The notes under the pieces were generated by a model, which made no database searches, was not told the DNA's origin, and saw only the letters and a program-made list of their open reading frames with translations. From NCBI GenBank assembly GCA_016748015.1, contig JAAOMT010000282.1, positions 228,369-292,368 of the forward strand: a stretch of DNA of 64,000 nucleotides, in the 5' to 3' direction. Source of the stretch: Geosiphon pyriformis (taxonomy: Eukaryota > Glomeromycota > Glomeromycetes > Archaeosporales > Geosiphonaceae). A program made the position numbers and the translations under genes. The first letter of the stretch is position 1; every line of letters begins with the position of its first letter. This document shows, piece by piece, positions 23,484 through 34,324 of this stretch.

Positions 23484-24238
23484 TATTACTCATAGAAATA
23501 TAGGAAATATATTAGCATGATTATTAGCCAATTAGAAGTAGACATAGTAAATGTGGAATTTCAGGATTCCTGTTGTGAAGAATTGAGGAATTGAGGAATC
23601 TCAATTATGTATATATAGCAGTAGTGTTAGAAACAGAAAAAACAGAATCAATATGACAGAATCCTTAGCCCAGAAACACAAATCATCAAATAAATAAATA
23701 TTTCATATCTTAAAATCACTCTCCACTATCAACACTTCATGTTGATAGTAATTAATACTTAACCACACTGGAACAATAGCTCTTGATCACAGCTATTGAC
23801 AAGATACTAACGTACCAAATTGCCTTGGCTTATTTTCTCTATTTTCTTATTTTATTTTCTTTATTTTATTTTCTTTTCTTCTTTGATTTTGTTGTTGTAT
23901 ACTAATTGATTAAAAGATTAAGCACTGAGTTATTAACGTTAAGAATAGTCTGGTAAAAGATCCAGAAATAAGGTTAGGATTTTATATATTATTGGATAGC
24001 TTACCAGAAGGGCACAACTGCCAGACTAAATCTGGTCACTATACTGAGAAAAAAATTGGGAAAACTCTTGGGAAAATACATCTACTATCGACACTATTGA
24101 ATCTCTGTCCATTATACAAAAAACTCTATCAAAACCTTCAGATACAACACTTATAGAACATCATCAATGGAAGTAGTTTTGAGCACCAAGTTATGAGTTT
24201 GTTATTTAATTCAACAGCAGAAATAATCATCTGTAATA
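23484..24238 (+). repeat. B2: 3' LTR (type II), 755 bp
   Basis: It starts TATTACTCATAG (TG end mutated) and ends CTGTAATA. Compared with the 5' LTR it lacks most of the repeat array. Remaining differences are almost all transitions, several as mirrored TG/CA pairs (see findings). Confidence 0.9.
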
Positions 24239-24684
24239 ACAACAAAGACTGGTCAGACAAAATTGTTGAAAAAGTGAAACACACTTTTGAGAAGACACCC
24301 CTCATGGGTCCAACAGAGCAACTTACAAAAGAAAATTGGAAGCAATAAACAAAACAGCTTCCAATAGCATACTGTTACTATTAGTTGGGTCAAAAGTTGA
24401 ATATTTAGGAATTGTATCTTGACAAATCTAAGAGAATATTCAACCAAGACATCATATGACAAATTAAAGAATTTATTGGAAAGAAGACAAATGCAACATT
24501 ACACATCAGAACAATTTACTGACTACATGCCATATTTCAAAATTACCTTAAAATACAGTTACACCCCAACATAAAGACAATAACCATCAACCAATAGGGA
24601 AGAATAAACAATGTACAAATAGAAAACGTGAAAAATAAAGTCAAACAAACAATACTAGAAAAAGAAGTATTAGAGCTAATTTAA
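24239..24684 (+). pseudogene. B1: ORF-X, 3' part
   Basis: Reading from about 24244 gives NKDWSDKIVEKVKHTFEK, then LTKENWKQ and YCYY-LGQKLNI, matching B2 ORF-X in order (DKIIAKVK, LTKKTWNW, YCYFYLGQHINI). Stops fall where relatives have Trp or Gln. The frame ends at a TAA near 24684, followed by the PPT. Confidence 0.65.
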
Positions 24685-24712
24685 AATGAAGATTTCAATA
24701 GAGCTCAATATT

Positions 24713-24725
24713 AAGGAGGAGATAA
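24713..24725 (+). other. B1: polypurine tract
   Basis: AAGGAGGAGATAA directly precedes the LTR start TGTTACTC. Confidence 0.75.
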
Positions 24726-25655
24726 TGTTACTCATAAAAAGAAAAACAGATATAGGGAAAATAGTAAACCAATTAGTGAATAGTATGTAGTATATAAGCA
24801 CATTGCTCAGCAATATAGAGCAATGATAGAAATCATGGCACATTGCTCAGCAATGTGGAGCAATATCAGAAAACATGGCACATTACTTAGCAATATAAAG
24901 TGATGTTAGAAAATTAGAGCACATTGCTTAGCAATATGAACATTGCTCAAGAAATCATAGCACATTGCTTGGAAATATGAGCAATCTCATAGAACATTAA
25001 TTATGTATATATATAGTGGTAGTGTTAGAAGTAGAAAGGGAAGAATTCTTTAGTTAGAAATCTCTCAGTCTAGATTTTATCTAAAACAACCTTTCAATTC
25101 ATAATCATCAAATAAATAATTATTTCATATCTCCATTCACTCTCCACTATCAACACTTTATGTTAATAGTAACTAATACTTAACCACACTGGACTAATAG
25201 CTCTTGATCATGTCTATTAATGGGATACTAACTTGTTCATTGCCTTGGCTTATTTTTTTATTTTCTTTTTTTTCATTTTTTTTTTCCTTATTTTGATTTT
25301 GTTGTTTACTAAACCTGATTGAGAATTAAAACACTGAGTTATTGACGTCATGGATAGCCTGGTAAAAGACCCAGAAATAAGGGTAGAATTATATATATAT
25401 TATCAGATAGCTTACCAGAAAGGCATGACTATCAGAATAAATCTGGCCACCAAGCTGAGAAAAAAATTGGGAAACAAACTTACAAAAAAACTACGAATAA
25501 TATTGTCATTGAATTTTTGTTTATTATACAAAAGACTCAACTTTAAAATCTTCAGATACAACCAACATACCAGTATCACCAGCATTGTCAAGATATTAAG
25601 CACTAAGTTACAGATTTGTTATTTGATTTGAGACCCCAAATAATCACCTGTAACA
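24726..25655 (+). repeat. B1: 3' LTR (type I), 930 bp
   Basis: It starts TGTTACTCAT and ends CACCTGTAACA, so both ends are perfect. It contains the 40-bp type I array (24798-24998), a TATA box at 25003-25014 and AATAAATAATT near 25110. U5 resembles that of B2, so the two LTR types differ mainly in the array. Confidence 0.9.
24798..24998 (+). repeat. Type I LTR array: five 40-bp units
   Basis: Five successive units each start GCACATT and contain an inverted repeat. The second holds the perfect palindrome CACATTGCT-C-AGCAATGTG at 24839-24857. The array sits immediately upstream of the TATA box. Confidence 0.8.
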
Positions 25656-28301
25656 CTGAAACTAAATACAAGAATTGTTTATCTGTAATAGCCTTCCTAA
25701 GCACAATGTTAATAAAGAAATGAACATTAGCATAAGCTTTTGTGACACTTAGTTTGGACAACCCTTCAGTAGACAAAAAGATATCCAGATAGTAATGTGC
25801 CTTGCTTTTCTTAGCAATTAAAATAGGCTGACCACAAATACTCAATGAAGCAACTTTAACACCCTGATTAATAGAAATAGCCACTGTCTTTTCACTGTTG
25901 ATAAAAATATTATTGATCTCAAAAAACTCACTGGCAATGTTCAATGCATACTGAGTGGAGGCTTGACAATTCCCAACCCAGATTATATTATCAACAAATG
26001 CACTAGCTGAAAAATAAGAAGTGAAATCTCCACCACTTTTAATCCTTCCAGTCTTCAAAACAAACTTAGTATCAATTTGATATCTACACAATTGTTTGTG
26101 CCTTTTGACTTTATACAAAAAAAGATCTTAAAAAATTCTTCACAAAAGGGACAAAAAGATCTCACCCTGATCCAGTCCATCATGTATCCTATAACCACCA
26201 GACAAATCAAAGTCAGTTATCACCCTATTAACTCTGTCCTTGTGAATACTGCCAAAAAACCTAATGAATCTATTACACATCTTGATATGCTGCAAACTAG
26301 TTCTCAAATGATATCACTCTACCAAATTGTAGGCTTTCTGTATATCCTGCAAAACCAACCACACTTTTCTATTCTTTTCAAGAGCATCTTCAATCACTGA
26401 CCTGACAGCAAACACTAGAGATTGTATGAACATACCCTTCAACACTGAAAAATTGTCATCTTGAAGCACATTAAACTTGCTACAAGCTACTGAAATATAA
26501 TCAGCCAGAATTTTTGAAAGAATTTTTCTGGTGGTTTCAATCAAAGCAATGGGCTGAGTGTTAGTAAGAACCCCATTCCAGTTATAAAGCTTAAGAATCA
26601 TTAAAACTCACATTCTTTTTCATAAAGCAGGCACCAAGCCAACAGCCAAACACACATTCAACAGCTTCAACAGGCACCTCAAAGCCACCTCACCACTATG
26701 TTTTCATAGCTTATTCGGAATACCAGACAAACCAGTAGTCTTGTCATCAAGCAGACTAACAACAACCAAAAGCAACTTGTCCATGCTGACAGCATATATA
26801 ACACCAGAAAAAGCATTATCCCAAACATAGTCCAAAGATGTATACTGATGGGCTCAAAGATTAAAAAGCACCAAAAGCACTGAGTGCTTCCTTGTCCATT
26901 CCTTTATGATCTTGTTCACACCCAACTTTACCTTCTCAGGTTCTAAAACCAGCTTATTGTCAACCACTAAGTGATTCAACACCACTTTGTGAAAGGGCTT
27001 GTCCAACACACTTCTGATTATACTACCTTTATTTGAACAGAATTTTTCCATGTGTCTCTCAACTGTCTTCCTAATAGAAGCTTCTTTAGCCAATCTCAAC
27101 TCAAACATCTTTGACCTCCTGTAGTCTTTGCGGACCAATGACAAATGTTTAATAATAACTTCAGACTTCACACCTGAACAGACCAAGTCATTAAAAGCAT
27201 GAGCCTTGGCATCATCCAAAGTTGACTACTTACTTACTAGACAATTGACCACAGACAAATCACCAAAGCAGTATGCTTTGACAATCTTGGCCACTAACAA
27301 TTCCAAACCACAAAACTTAAAAGAATGTTTGTTTCTCGAACACCTAAATTTGCTAAACCAATGTCTTGAAAATGTCACATCAGCAGACTCCACCACAGCT
27401 TTCTCCAAAACCACCCACATAGTATTCATATTCTCATGTGATTTAGCACCAGAGAACAACTCACCCAACAACACAAGCTTGGCTGATAAGAAATCCCTAA
27501 ACTTGGCTCATTGAGCACAGTTAGCATCCTTAATTTTGAACTTCCAATAATCCCTGTTTGCCTGCTTATGCAAGCTATTCAAATGAACATTCAAGAGTCC
27601 ACCTAAGCTAACCAACACCACTACTATTCTGTGGTTAGTGTCAAAAAAATTTAAGATTAAGGCAACTTGATGACCAGTGACAGCAAAAGATAAGTTCCCA
27701 CTAACAAAAATGTAATCAATTGCTTTTCAACCCCTCTTGAGTTGCTTCACATAGGAGAACCAACCAAACAATAACCAACAAATAAATTAATCAAACCCAA
27801 ATTCAAACAGAATTTGAAACTCACACTTCTACCAGATTCATTTTCATTAAAGTTCCCACCCAAAACAACAAAAGTGCTAGAGTTGACAGCTTTTGCAATG
27901 AGAGAGTTAACTTCAGAAGCCTGACCAAACCTGACCCCAGAAGAGGCACCTACATACAACTCCAGAAAAGTGACTGAAAGCTTGTCCTTAAACAAGAGTC
28001 GAACAGAAATAACCTGACTAGAAACTTCCTCCACCCTAGAAACATGACAAGTCAAAGAACTGTCTATAATAATAGCCACCCCAACACCAAGAAACCCCTT
28101 ATTCAAATCCGATGTAAAAACATAGACACCATCAAACCTATCAGCAATTCAAGGTTTAATGCTAGAACACGACTTGGTTTCTGTAATAAAAGACACCATA
28201 TTGCTTAACTCTTTATGTCAATAGACAACATCCCCTTGTTTAGCAGAAACAGTTAGACTACAAACATTACATATAGCAAATTTCCAAACCAGACTGCTCA
28301 T
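25656..28301 (-). pseudogene. LINE F ORF2: endonuclease and reverse transcriptase
   Basis: It starts at ATG 28301-28299 (MSSLVWKFAICNVCSL). The EEP endonuclease part includes FITETKS, VYVFTSDL, GVGVAIIIDSSL and FVVLGGNFNENE (28250-27750). RT motifs follow in pieces: TNTQPIALIETTRKILSKIL (26601-26500), VLQDIQKAYNLVE, and the region AFVDNIIWV (about 26000) where relatives of this family have VDD, so the catalytic box is damaged. Conserved DVRFF-type segment VHFFINIVLRKAITDKQFLYLVS ends at the junction. Many stops. Confidence 0.85.
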
Positions 28302-30232
28302 TGTGAAAAGGAAAGAAGCAAAGAACCTGCACCAGAACACAAAAGATCTAATCTTGCCAAAACTGTATCAACAAAAGCTTCCAAAGCCAACAATTTAGAT
28401 TCTAAACCACTCATTTTGGTAGTTAAAACTTTAAAAACACTAGAACCAATACCAGCATCTAACACATCAACATTTAAAGGAAAGGGAGCAGAAGATGCCA
28501 ACATGTGATCTAAAAGCATATTTGAGTTTGAGACTGCAATCTCAGGCACAAAGAAAGCTGATAGAAATCACAAGAGAGAGGTGCCAATAGCACCAATTCA
28601 CCACCATTCAATCTTTTTAAAATATCCAAAACCTGATCAGCCAAAAGCTCCAAAAAGCATTTCAAAGCTGCCAAATAATCATTCAAACCAAAGACATCAG
28701 AAGGAGAGGACACCAATAACAATAATTTCTCACTAGAAGACACACTAACATTAGAAGAAACCAAAAAAACCACACAAAAAAAAGATCCACCAGCAACTTG
28801 AGCCCAAGTCTTGCCACCAAAAGAACTTGGACAAGTAATAGAAGCCTGCTTTTTCTTATATATGTTGGCCAATTGCATTTGATTCTGAGAAGTAACCACT
28901 TGTTTTCCACGTCTACCAGATTTTTTATACATTGAACAGTTGACAGCAATATAACTGAGTTGTTTGCACTGAGTACAACAGATCAAGCCAAAACCAGCCC
29001 AACACAAGCCTACACCCTTGAAGACAAGAACCAAACCAACAGCAGTCAATTTGGCCACCTTATTCTCAAAACAGATTACAGTAAACATATAAACTGGGAT
29101 TGCGGCCAATAAAACAAGTCTTCTCACCATACAATTCCAACAGATCCGACAAATCATGAGCAGTTATACCAACTGGAAGAGTATAGAGTAGAGCCTAGAA
29201 CTGATCTCTTGATACCCATGATTCTTTGTCATTAACAGCAAGTACCACATACACAGAATCTTTTTTCACAAGAACAGACCACTTAGAAGCAACCAGACAT
29301 ACAACCTCAGCCGAATTGAACCCAATAGTAGCCTTTTGCCACAAACCAATTAACTGCATTCTGATAAAATTAATTTTACCAAATTTGAAAAACACCACCT
29401 CTAATGCTGATTTGGGAAGATTAACTGGAATCTTTTTAATGATCATCTTTCAATCCATATAGCTGTTTACTTTTTTGAGATCACTGTTGATAATAATTTT
29501 CTTACTAATCACCATCAATTTGGCCTTATTCAAACTAGATTCACTTGTAAAAGTAGATCGAATGACACCAGGAAATTTTGAGGGAGTTAATGCACCTCCA
29601 AAACTATCAATTCTATAGAAGATTTTTTTTACAAAAAGCAACTTATCACCATTTGTCTTTCTAGGCACAGCTGATAATTCAATATCAAGTGCAAAAGACT
29701 TTGCCAAATTAAAACTTCACTTCTTTGGGGCATGTGACTTGAGTGGCAGCAACTGATTGGATCCATTAAATGTGTGAAAAGAGAGCTTCAGCACACTATT
29801 ATTGTTACTTAAAATATTGAAAAAGGACTGCTTCATAGGATTGTCTAGAGCAAATGTATGGGTGCAAGTTTTCCTCAGCATAGTATCATCTACGTTATCA
29901 TCTTCACCAGATTCTGCATAGCTTGTCTCTTTGGCAATCATGTTCATTATATTCTCTTTACCTAAAAAACCACTTATACTGTTTACAATACTACTGACAT
30001 TGCTACCCCAGGACATTACAGGTTTGACACCAGCACCATCCAAATCTCTAAAGCTGAGAGGACCAGCAAACATATTAACCACATCACCAACAGCAGCAGG
30101 CTTCTTAGACTTCTTATAGGATGCACCATGTAAGTGTGCACCCACCAAACACTTAGGTTTAACATTAGAATAGGTCCCCAAACCCACTGAACCAGAACTT
30201 GAACCACCAGCAAAAGAGTCTACCAGTTCCAT
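28298..30232 (-). pseudogene. LINE F ORF1: nucleic-acid binding protein
   Basis: Start chosen at ATG 30232 (MELVDSFAGGSSSGS); an in-frame extension to 30370 is possible. The Ser/Gly-rich N-terminus is followed by the segment KIFYRIDSFGGALTPSKFPG, then LYTLPVGITAHDLSDLL, a Cys motif CCTQCKQ...VNC near 28940-28985, QLANIYKKKQASITCPSSFGGKTWAQVAGGS in short pieces, and a C-terminal leucine-rich helix (LESKLLALEAFVDTVLARLDLL). The stop TGA overlaps the ORF2 ATG as ATGA. Frame broken in at least four places. Confidence 0.75.
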
Positions 30233-30370
30233 TACAACAAAAAAGGCTGTATTGAGAGAAATAACTAAAGACAAAAAGGGGAAAAAGAAATAAAGAAAAG
30301 CTATTCTATCAAAAAGTTTTTTTTCTTTACTCTTGTTGTGGTTAGGAGATTGACAAGAAAACTTTTTCAT

Positions 30371-31029
30371 AATTATAAATAAATTATTAAATAAAATAAA
30401 TAAATAATAAATTTTTGGTATTTCTTAAAAAATATTTATAATGCCAAAAAAATAAAATTTTAGTGTTAAAAATTAAATCAAAACTAAAAAACAAAAAATT
30501 GTAATATTTAAATAATTTTAATAAAAAATTTTATAAAAAATATCTTTATTTATTTATTTTTAAATTTGAATTACAAAATTTTTTATAAATATTTTTGATA
30601 AATTCAAGTAATCTAAATATTATTTAATAATAATATAAATAATTTTAAAATAAAATTATACATTAAAAATGTTAAATTTAATTTCTGGAATAAAATACAT
30701 AATTTGCATTTGTAACAAAATAAATATTTTAAAAATTATATATAAAATAAATAATTATTCTTAATTTAAGTATAAAAATCTGATAAACAAAAACAAAGTA
30801 TTTATTTTGATTGTTTAAAAACTCCTTAAAATTATAATATTTTTATTTTTATAATTAAAAATTTAATTCTTAAATTTTATATTAAAAATAACAATTTTAC
30901 TTTTTTTAGCCTTGATGCTTAATAAATATGTACATGATTTTAGTTACACATAATGAACAAAGTAATTGGTCAATTAGCATAAAATGTTTTACAGCTGAAA
31001 TAGATTTTTATATATTATTTTTCCAAGCT
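30371..31029. other. Very AT-rich spacer
   Basis: Almost only A and T with short homopolymers. No open frame, no similarity to the elements on either side that I can see. Confidence 0.7.
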
Positions 31030-31557
31030 ATGAGCAACAAAAAAAAATCACTGAAAGCAAAGCAAATACTTCTTCAACTGATTTGACTATAGAAATTAAA
31101 AGAAAAAAAACAAAAAACTCTATAATCCCCAACATTAGTACATCAAATGTGTCTAACTCAAGCATAAATGTTCTGAGAACAAAACTAACTCAAGGTAAAG
31201 TAAATTTAGTATGAGTATTATTTTTTGAAGAATTATTCATTGTTATCTACGAAAAAAATAGAGTTCAAGGACTTTGACATTGATGGTAAATTTGTTCAAT
31301 ATGATGTGGGCAAAGAGGAAGTTGAAGAAATTAAAAAGTGGGCTCTGCAACAAATTATTGAGTTTCTTGAGAAAAAGAGCGAAGAGTTATTTCTTATAAA
31401 AGAAGATCTCGATATAATCAAAACTAACAGGATATCTGGTCAAGACTTTCTGTTGTTAACTGAAGAAAAACTTTTACAAGATGGCATAAAAAGAAGACCA
31501 GCAATGAGAATTGCTTTTTTGGTTGAAAAACTTAAAGGTAAAGAACAAGGTAATTAG
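31030..31557 (+). pseudogene. Crinkler-like gene, N-terminal part with SAM domain
   Basis: An ATG at 31030 (MSNKKK) goes out of frame in a 9-A run; the other frame then reads a Ser/Thr/Lys-rich leader to about 31194. The open stretch 31225-31557 (no ATG) encodes a SAM domain: KKWALQQIIEFLEKK, DLDIIKTNRISGQDFLLLTEEKL, GIKRRPAMRIAFLVEKLKG. SAM domains mediate protein interaction and are very abundant in Rhizophagus. A donor GT at 31538 or 31550 and an acceptor TTTTACAG ending at 31783 suggest an intron to the next part. The leader-SAM junction is not resolved. Confidence 0.6.
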
Positions 31558-31783
31558 TGAGCAAATATTACAACCATCTGTTAATTCATGATCAAAAATT
31601 AGTAAATATGATCATATTGTGAGAATAGTTGGAATGCATTACAACATGTACATTAAAAAGAGTATAGAATAAAGCATTATTGGTTATACATAAACTTATT
31701 ACAAAGATAAACTTAGAATAGAGCATAGTAAAATTGGCTTGGATTTATCTATTTTGTTTTTTATTTTAACACTGGTTTTACAG

Positions 31784-32750
31784 AAGCATCCCATTAGTAA
31801 AGTGAAGTCAAAAAACAGAGATTTAACCGAAGTTATGCTGTATTGAAAAATGCATTTAAGAATACTCTAATAAAGCCTCGAGAGAACTACATTAATGTAT
31901 TTTTTTGTTATTTACAACATTATGCTAGTATATAGACACTGCAACAGTTCTATGCTCTGTACACATCACTCATACAAGCCAGCAATATTGGCAAATCAAA
32001 ACTATTAAGAGAATTAGCATTTGAAAAAGACATTTTTGTGGTATATATTTGTTTACATAATTCAGAATTAAGGGACTACCCAAAACATTCTATTATTGCT
32101 GATGTACTCACTGAAAAAGCTTTCCAGAAGCTCATTATCTTACTTTTTTGTCGGCTTTGTTTGGCATATGTTCAGAATTCTTTGATCAACAACTTTATAA
32201 AAATGCAGAAAATATATGTGGTCATGTGTTCAACATTTTTATTAGTAACAAAGATGATGTAATGTTTGAGTTGCAAAACACATTTTGGAATAATGTGTCA
32301 GAACAAATGAAATTGCAACAGACCTTAAACAAGCCAGTATCTATTGTTATAGAAGAGTTAAAAAGCTGTTACAAAGATCTCATAATTACTTTAAAAAACC
32401 TGTACAACCTCTCTTTATTTAAAGTGCTGTTAGCCTTCAACAAGGCCGGTATATTGATTAACAGAAAGAATAACAAAGATAATTTTTATAACTTATAGAA
32501 GACATTACAGGCTATTCCACATGAGAGCAATGCCTGTTTTATGGCACTTTTCACAGATACACTTTTAAAAATCTCGGATTTTTCTCTAGCCAAATGCCAT
32601 GATCCATCTGCCAGAGTTGATTATGGAGAGAGATTATACAAACCATTTTATCTTCTTGACATATTTGATTGCCATATGCAATAACCAGCAAATATTACAG
32701 TTTTATTATCAATAGTTCAAATTCGCAATATGGGATGACCTTTTTGGACA
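31784..32750 (+). pseudogene. Crinkler-like gene, P-loop ATPase part
   Basis: In the frame from about 31815: a P-loop-like SNIGKSKLL (relatives from memory have GxGKS) followed by VVYICLHNSELRDYPKHS, a TAG at about 31934 and a frameshift near 32145. The frame 32148-32498 continues with TFWNNV and ends in a Walker-B-like LLAFNKAG where relatives have FDEA. After a TAG at 32499 come FMALFTDTLLKISDFS and YKPFYLLDIFD. The order fits the ATPase module of Crinkler-type (CR) proteins, assigned from memory of family motifs. Both nucleotide-binding motifs look damaged. Confidence 0.6.
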
Positions 32751-33929
32751 GATGTTGATAAAAGAGCTATTATACAATATGCCATGAAGAAAATTTTCTA
32801 TAACAGAGAGAAAGCCAGAAACATATATAAAGTGGAGCATAAAATGGTTATCAAAAAAGTAACAGAAGCACTAGCAATTCTTGAACCATGGCTCTATTTA
32901 GAAATCTCAAACCTTTTACAGCAAGCGTCCGAGTTAATTAGTAGCTGTATAAGAATCTTGCACCATGTTGATGAGTCATGGGAATTCCTTGCTATAACAT
33001 CTCCTAATAAACCTATGTTGGCCAAGGCTGCAAGCCATATAATGAACTGTTATAGAATTTTCGTGCAAGTTTTGGACCACTTAGTTAGCTCAATTAAGAA
33101 TCATGTTGTTGTCAACACAAATAATCAGAGTGAACTTGTCAGCAGGATCCTGTGTCTTCTGGCAATTGACAAAGTAATTCAGTCGAAATCCAAACAATCA
33201 GAATCTAAACTCTGAAACATGTACTCACAATCCATTACCATACAGGAATTTTTTGACACACTTGTTGGTTCAAAATTATGCAAAAAGCTTAGTCTGATTT
33301 TTGCTAAAAAAGCCAATAGTGTGATGCTTCACAATAGCAAGGTCAGGTTTAATCATTTCATATATATTGAGTTCATTTCTACTAGGCTGAATCTTATCAA
33401 CTTTTTTTTTTATAGAGCAGCTGTGTTTTGTAAGTGAAATCAAAAAAAAATGGATATTATCATTTCAGTTGCGATGGTTTAAGATGATGAAACTTCAATT
33501 ACAGAAAAAAATATGACATTCGTCAGTATCCAAGCCAGGAATTGTGAAGCTGATGGTCCAACTGGTGACAAAGATCAACAAGAAGGGAGCACACAATTAT
33601 TCAAATAACAGAAGATGGATAATATATTCAAACAAACAGCTTGCTATATTGGTATTGATAACTGCAAACTCTTCTCTCTACCTTATATTGGAATTTACAT
33701 AAGTCTTGGAGTAACATTTGAAGGTATTGAATACAATAACACTTTAGACATTGGAGTGACAACACAAACAAATTTCAAGGATAGAATGAGACATTTGAGC
33801 ATTTATGGACTCTCAAAAAACATGTATGCATGTTTCAATAATGCAGACAATGACATAATAAAATCACTGTTGTACAAGTTGTTGATATTTTATGTTGACT
33901 CTGTTGAAAAAAAAAATGGTATGCTGTAG
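32751..33929 (+). pseudogene. Crinkler-like gene, helical and nuclease-like C-terminal part
   Basis: Frame 32784-33215 (143 aa) contains the helical block ASELISSCIRIL, SPNKPMLAKAASHIM and SELVSRILCLLAIDK, typical of the region after the ATPase. Frame 33219-33437 follows, then across stops a segment with AAVFCK, MDIIISVAMV and MTFVSIQARN, where relatives have a PD-(D/E)XK-like D...QVKN core; the Lys is Arg here. Frame 33615-33929 closes with MRHLSIYGLSKNMYACF. Decayed; no functional protein is possible. Confidence 0.55.
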
Positions 33930-34324
33930 GGCAAACATAAAACAAGTAATAAATGAGTTCAACTGTGTAAGAAGATTGTGAAGAATATGGAGCCTTTATA
34001 GTATAATCACGGTATGTTAGTGTATCATTGTCTTTTTTTGTTACATCTACTAATCCCCTATTATGCTAAAAAAGTAGAAAAAAAAATGCAAAAGAGCATA
34101 GACAGTGCAATAAAAATAGAACAATAGTCATTATTGTTCTAATCTATAGTAATTTCTCACTAGCAGAAAACTATCATTGAATTGTGCAATAATAATAAAA
34201 TCAATAAAATTTGCCAAATATGGTGTGAAAATTTTACAAAATGATAAAAATTTATATATAAGATTAACTGTATATAAAAGATTATAATGATAATGGTTCA
34301 ACCAAATATGAAAAAGCAATACAT
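33930..34324. other. AT-rich spacer without a recognisable gene
   Basis: Lies between two decayed genes. The minus-strand open stretch in it shows no family motif and is probably chance. A conserved DCKYGCSKMISRE-like reading at 34334-34375 may be the beginning of the next gene. Confidence 0.5.

Larger units (their letters stand above)
14205..24238 (+). mobile_element. Ty3/gypsy retrotransposon B2 (complete, both LTRs)
   Basis: This is a full-length type II gypsy element of about 10 kb: LTR, PBS, gag, protease, Cys-rich module, dUTPase, linker, RT, RNase H, integrase, ORF-X, PPT, LTR. It is the best preserved set of catalytic residues in the window (DSGSAGS, YLDD, integrase D-D-E). It is inserted inside ORF-X of B1. 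No clear target duplication remains: the bases left of 14205 end in AATGA and those right of 24238 start ACAAC. Confidence 0.92.
24239..25655 (+). mobile_element. Ty3/gypsy retrotransposon B1, segment 2 (ORF-X end, PPT, 3' LTR)
   Basis: It resumes the ORF-X of B1 where B2 cut it, then carries a PPT and a type I LTR. The LTR ends at 25655 directly against the RT of LINE F, which shows that B1 inserted into LINE F. The other end of that insertion is outside the window. Confidence 0.85.
25656..30370 (-). mobile_element. LINE F (non-LTR retrotransposon), 5' part
   Basis: Two successive minus-strand ORFs: an ORF1 with a CCHC-like motif and an ORF2 with AP-type endonuclease (EEP) and reverse transcriptase. 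ORF2 stops in mid-RT at 25656 where the B1 LTR begins; the rest (RNase H, 3' end) must lie left of the window. The same family as LINE E in the right half. Confidence 0.88.

Noticed and set aside
24798-24998. CRISPR array or microRNA cluster in the palindromic repeats
   Set aside because: Units are directly adjacent without unique spacers, belong to an LTR promoter and occur in each type I LTR.
31195-31230. A 36-nt intron joining the Crinkler leader to the SAM domain
   Set aside because: GTAAAG and TTGAAG flank it, but it is very short and the join is out of phase with the SAM frame.
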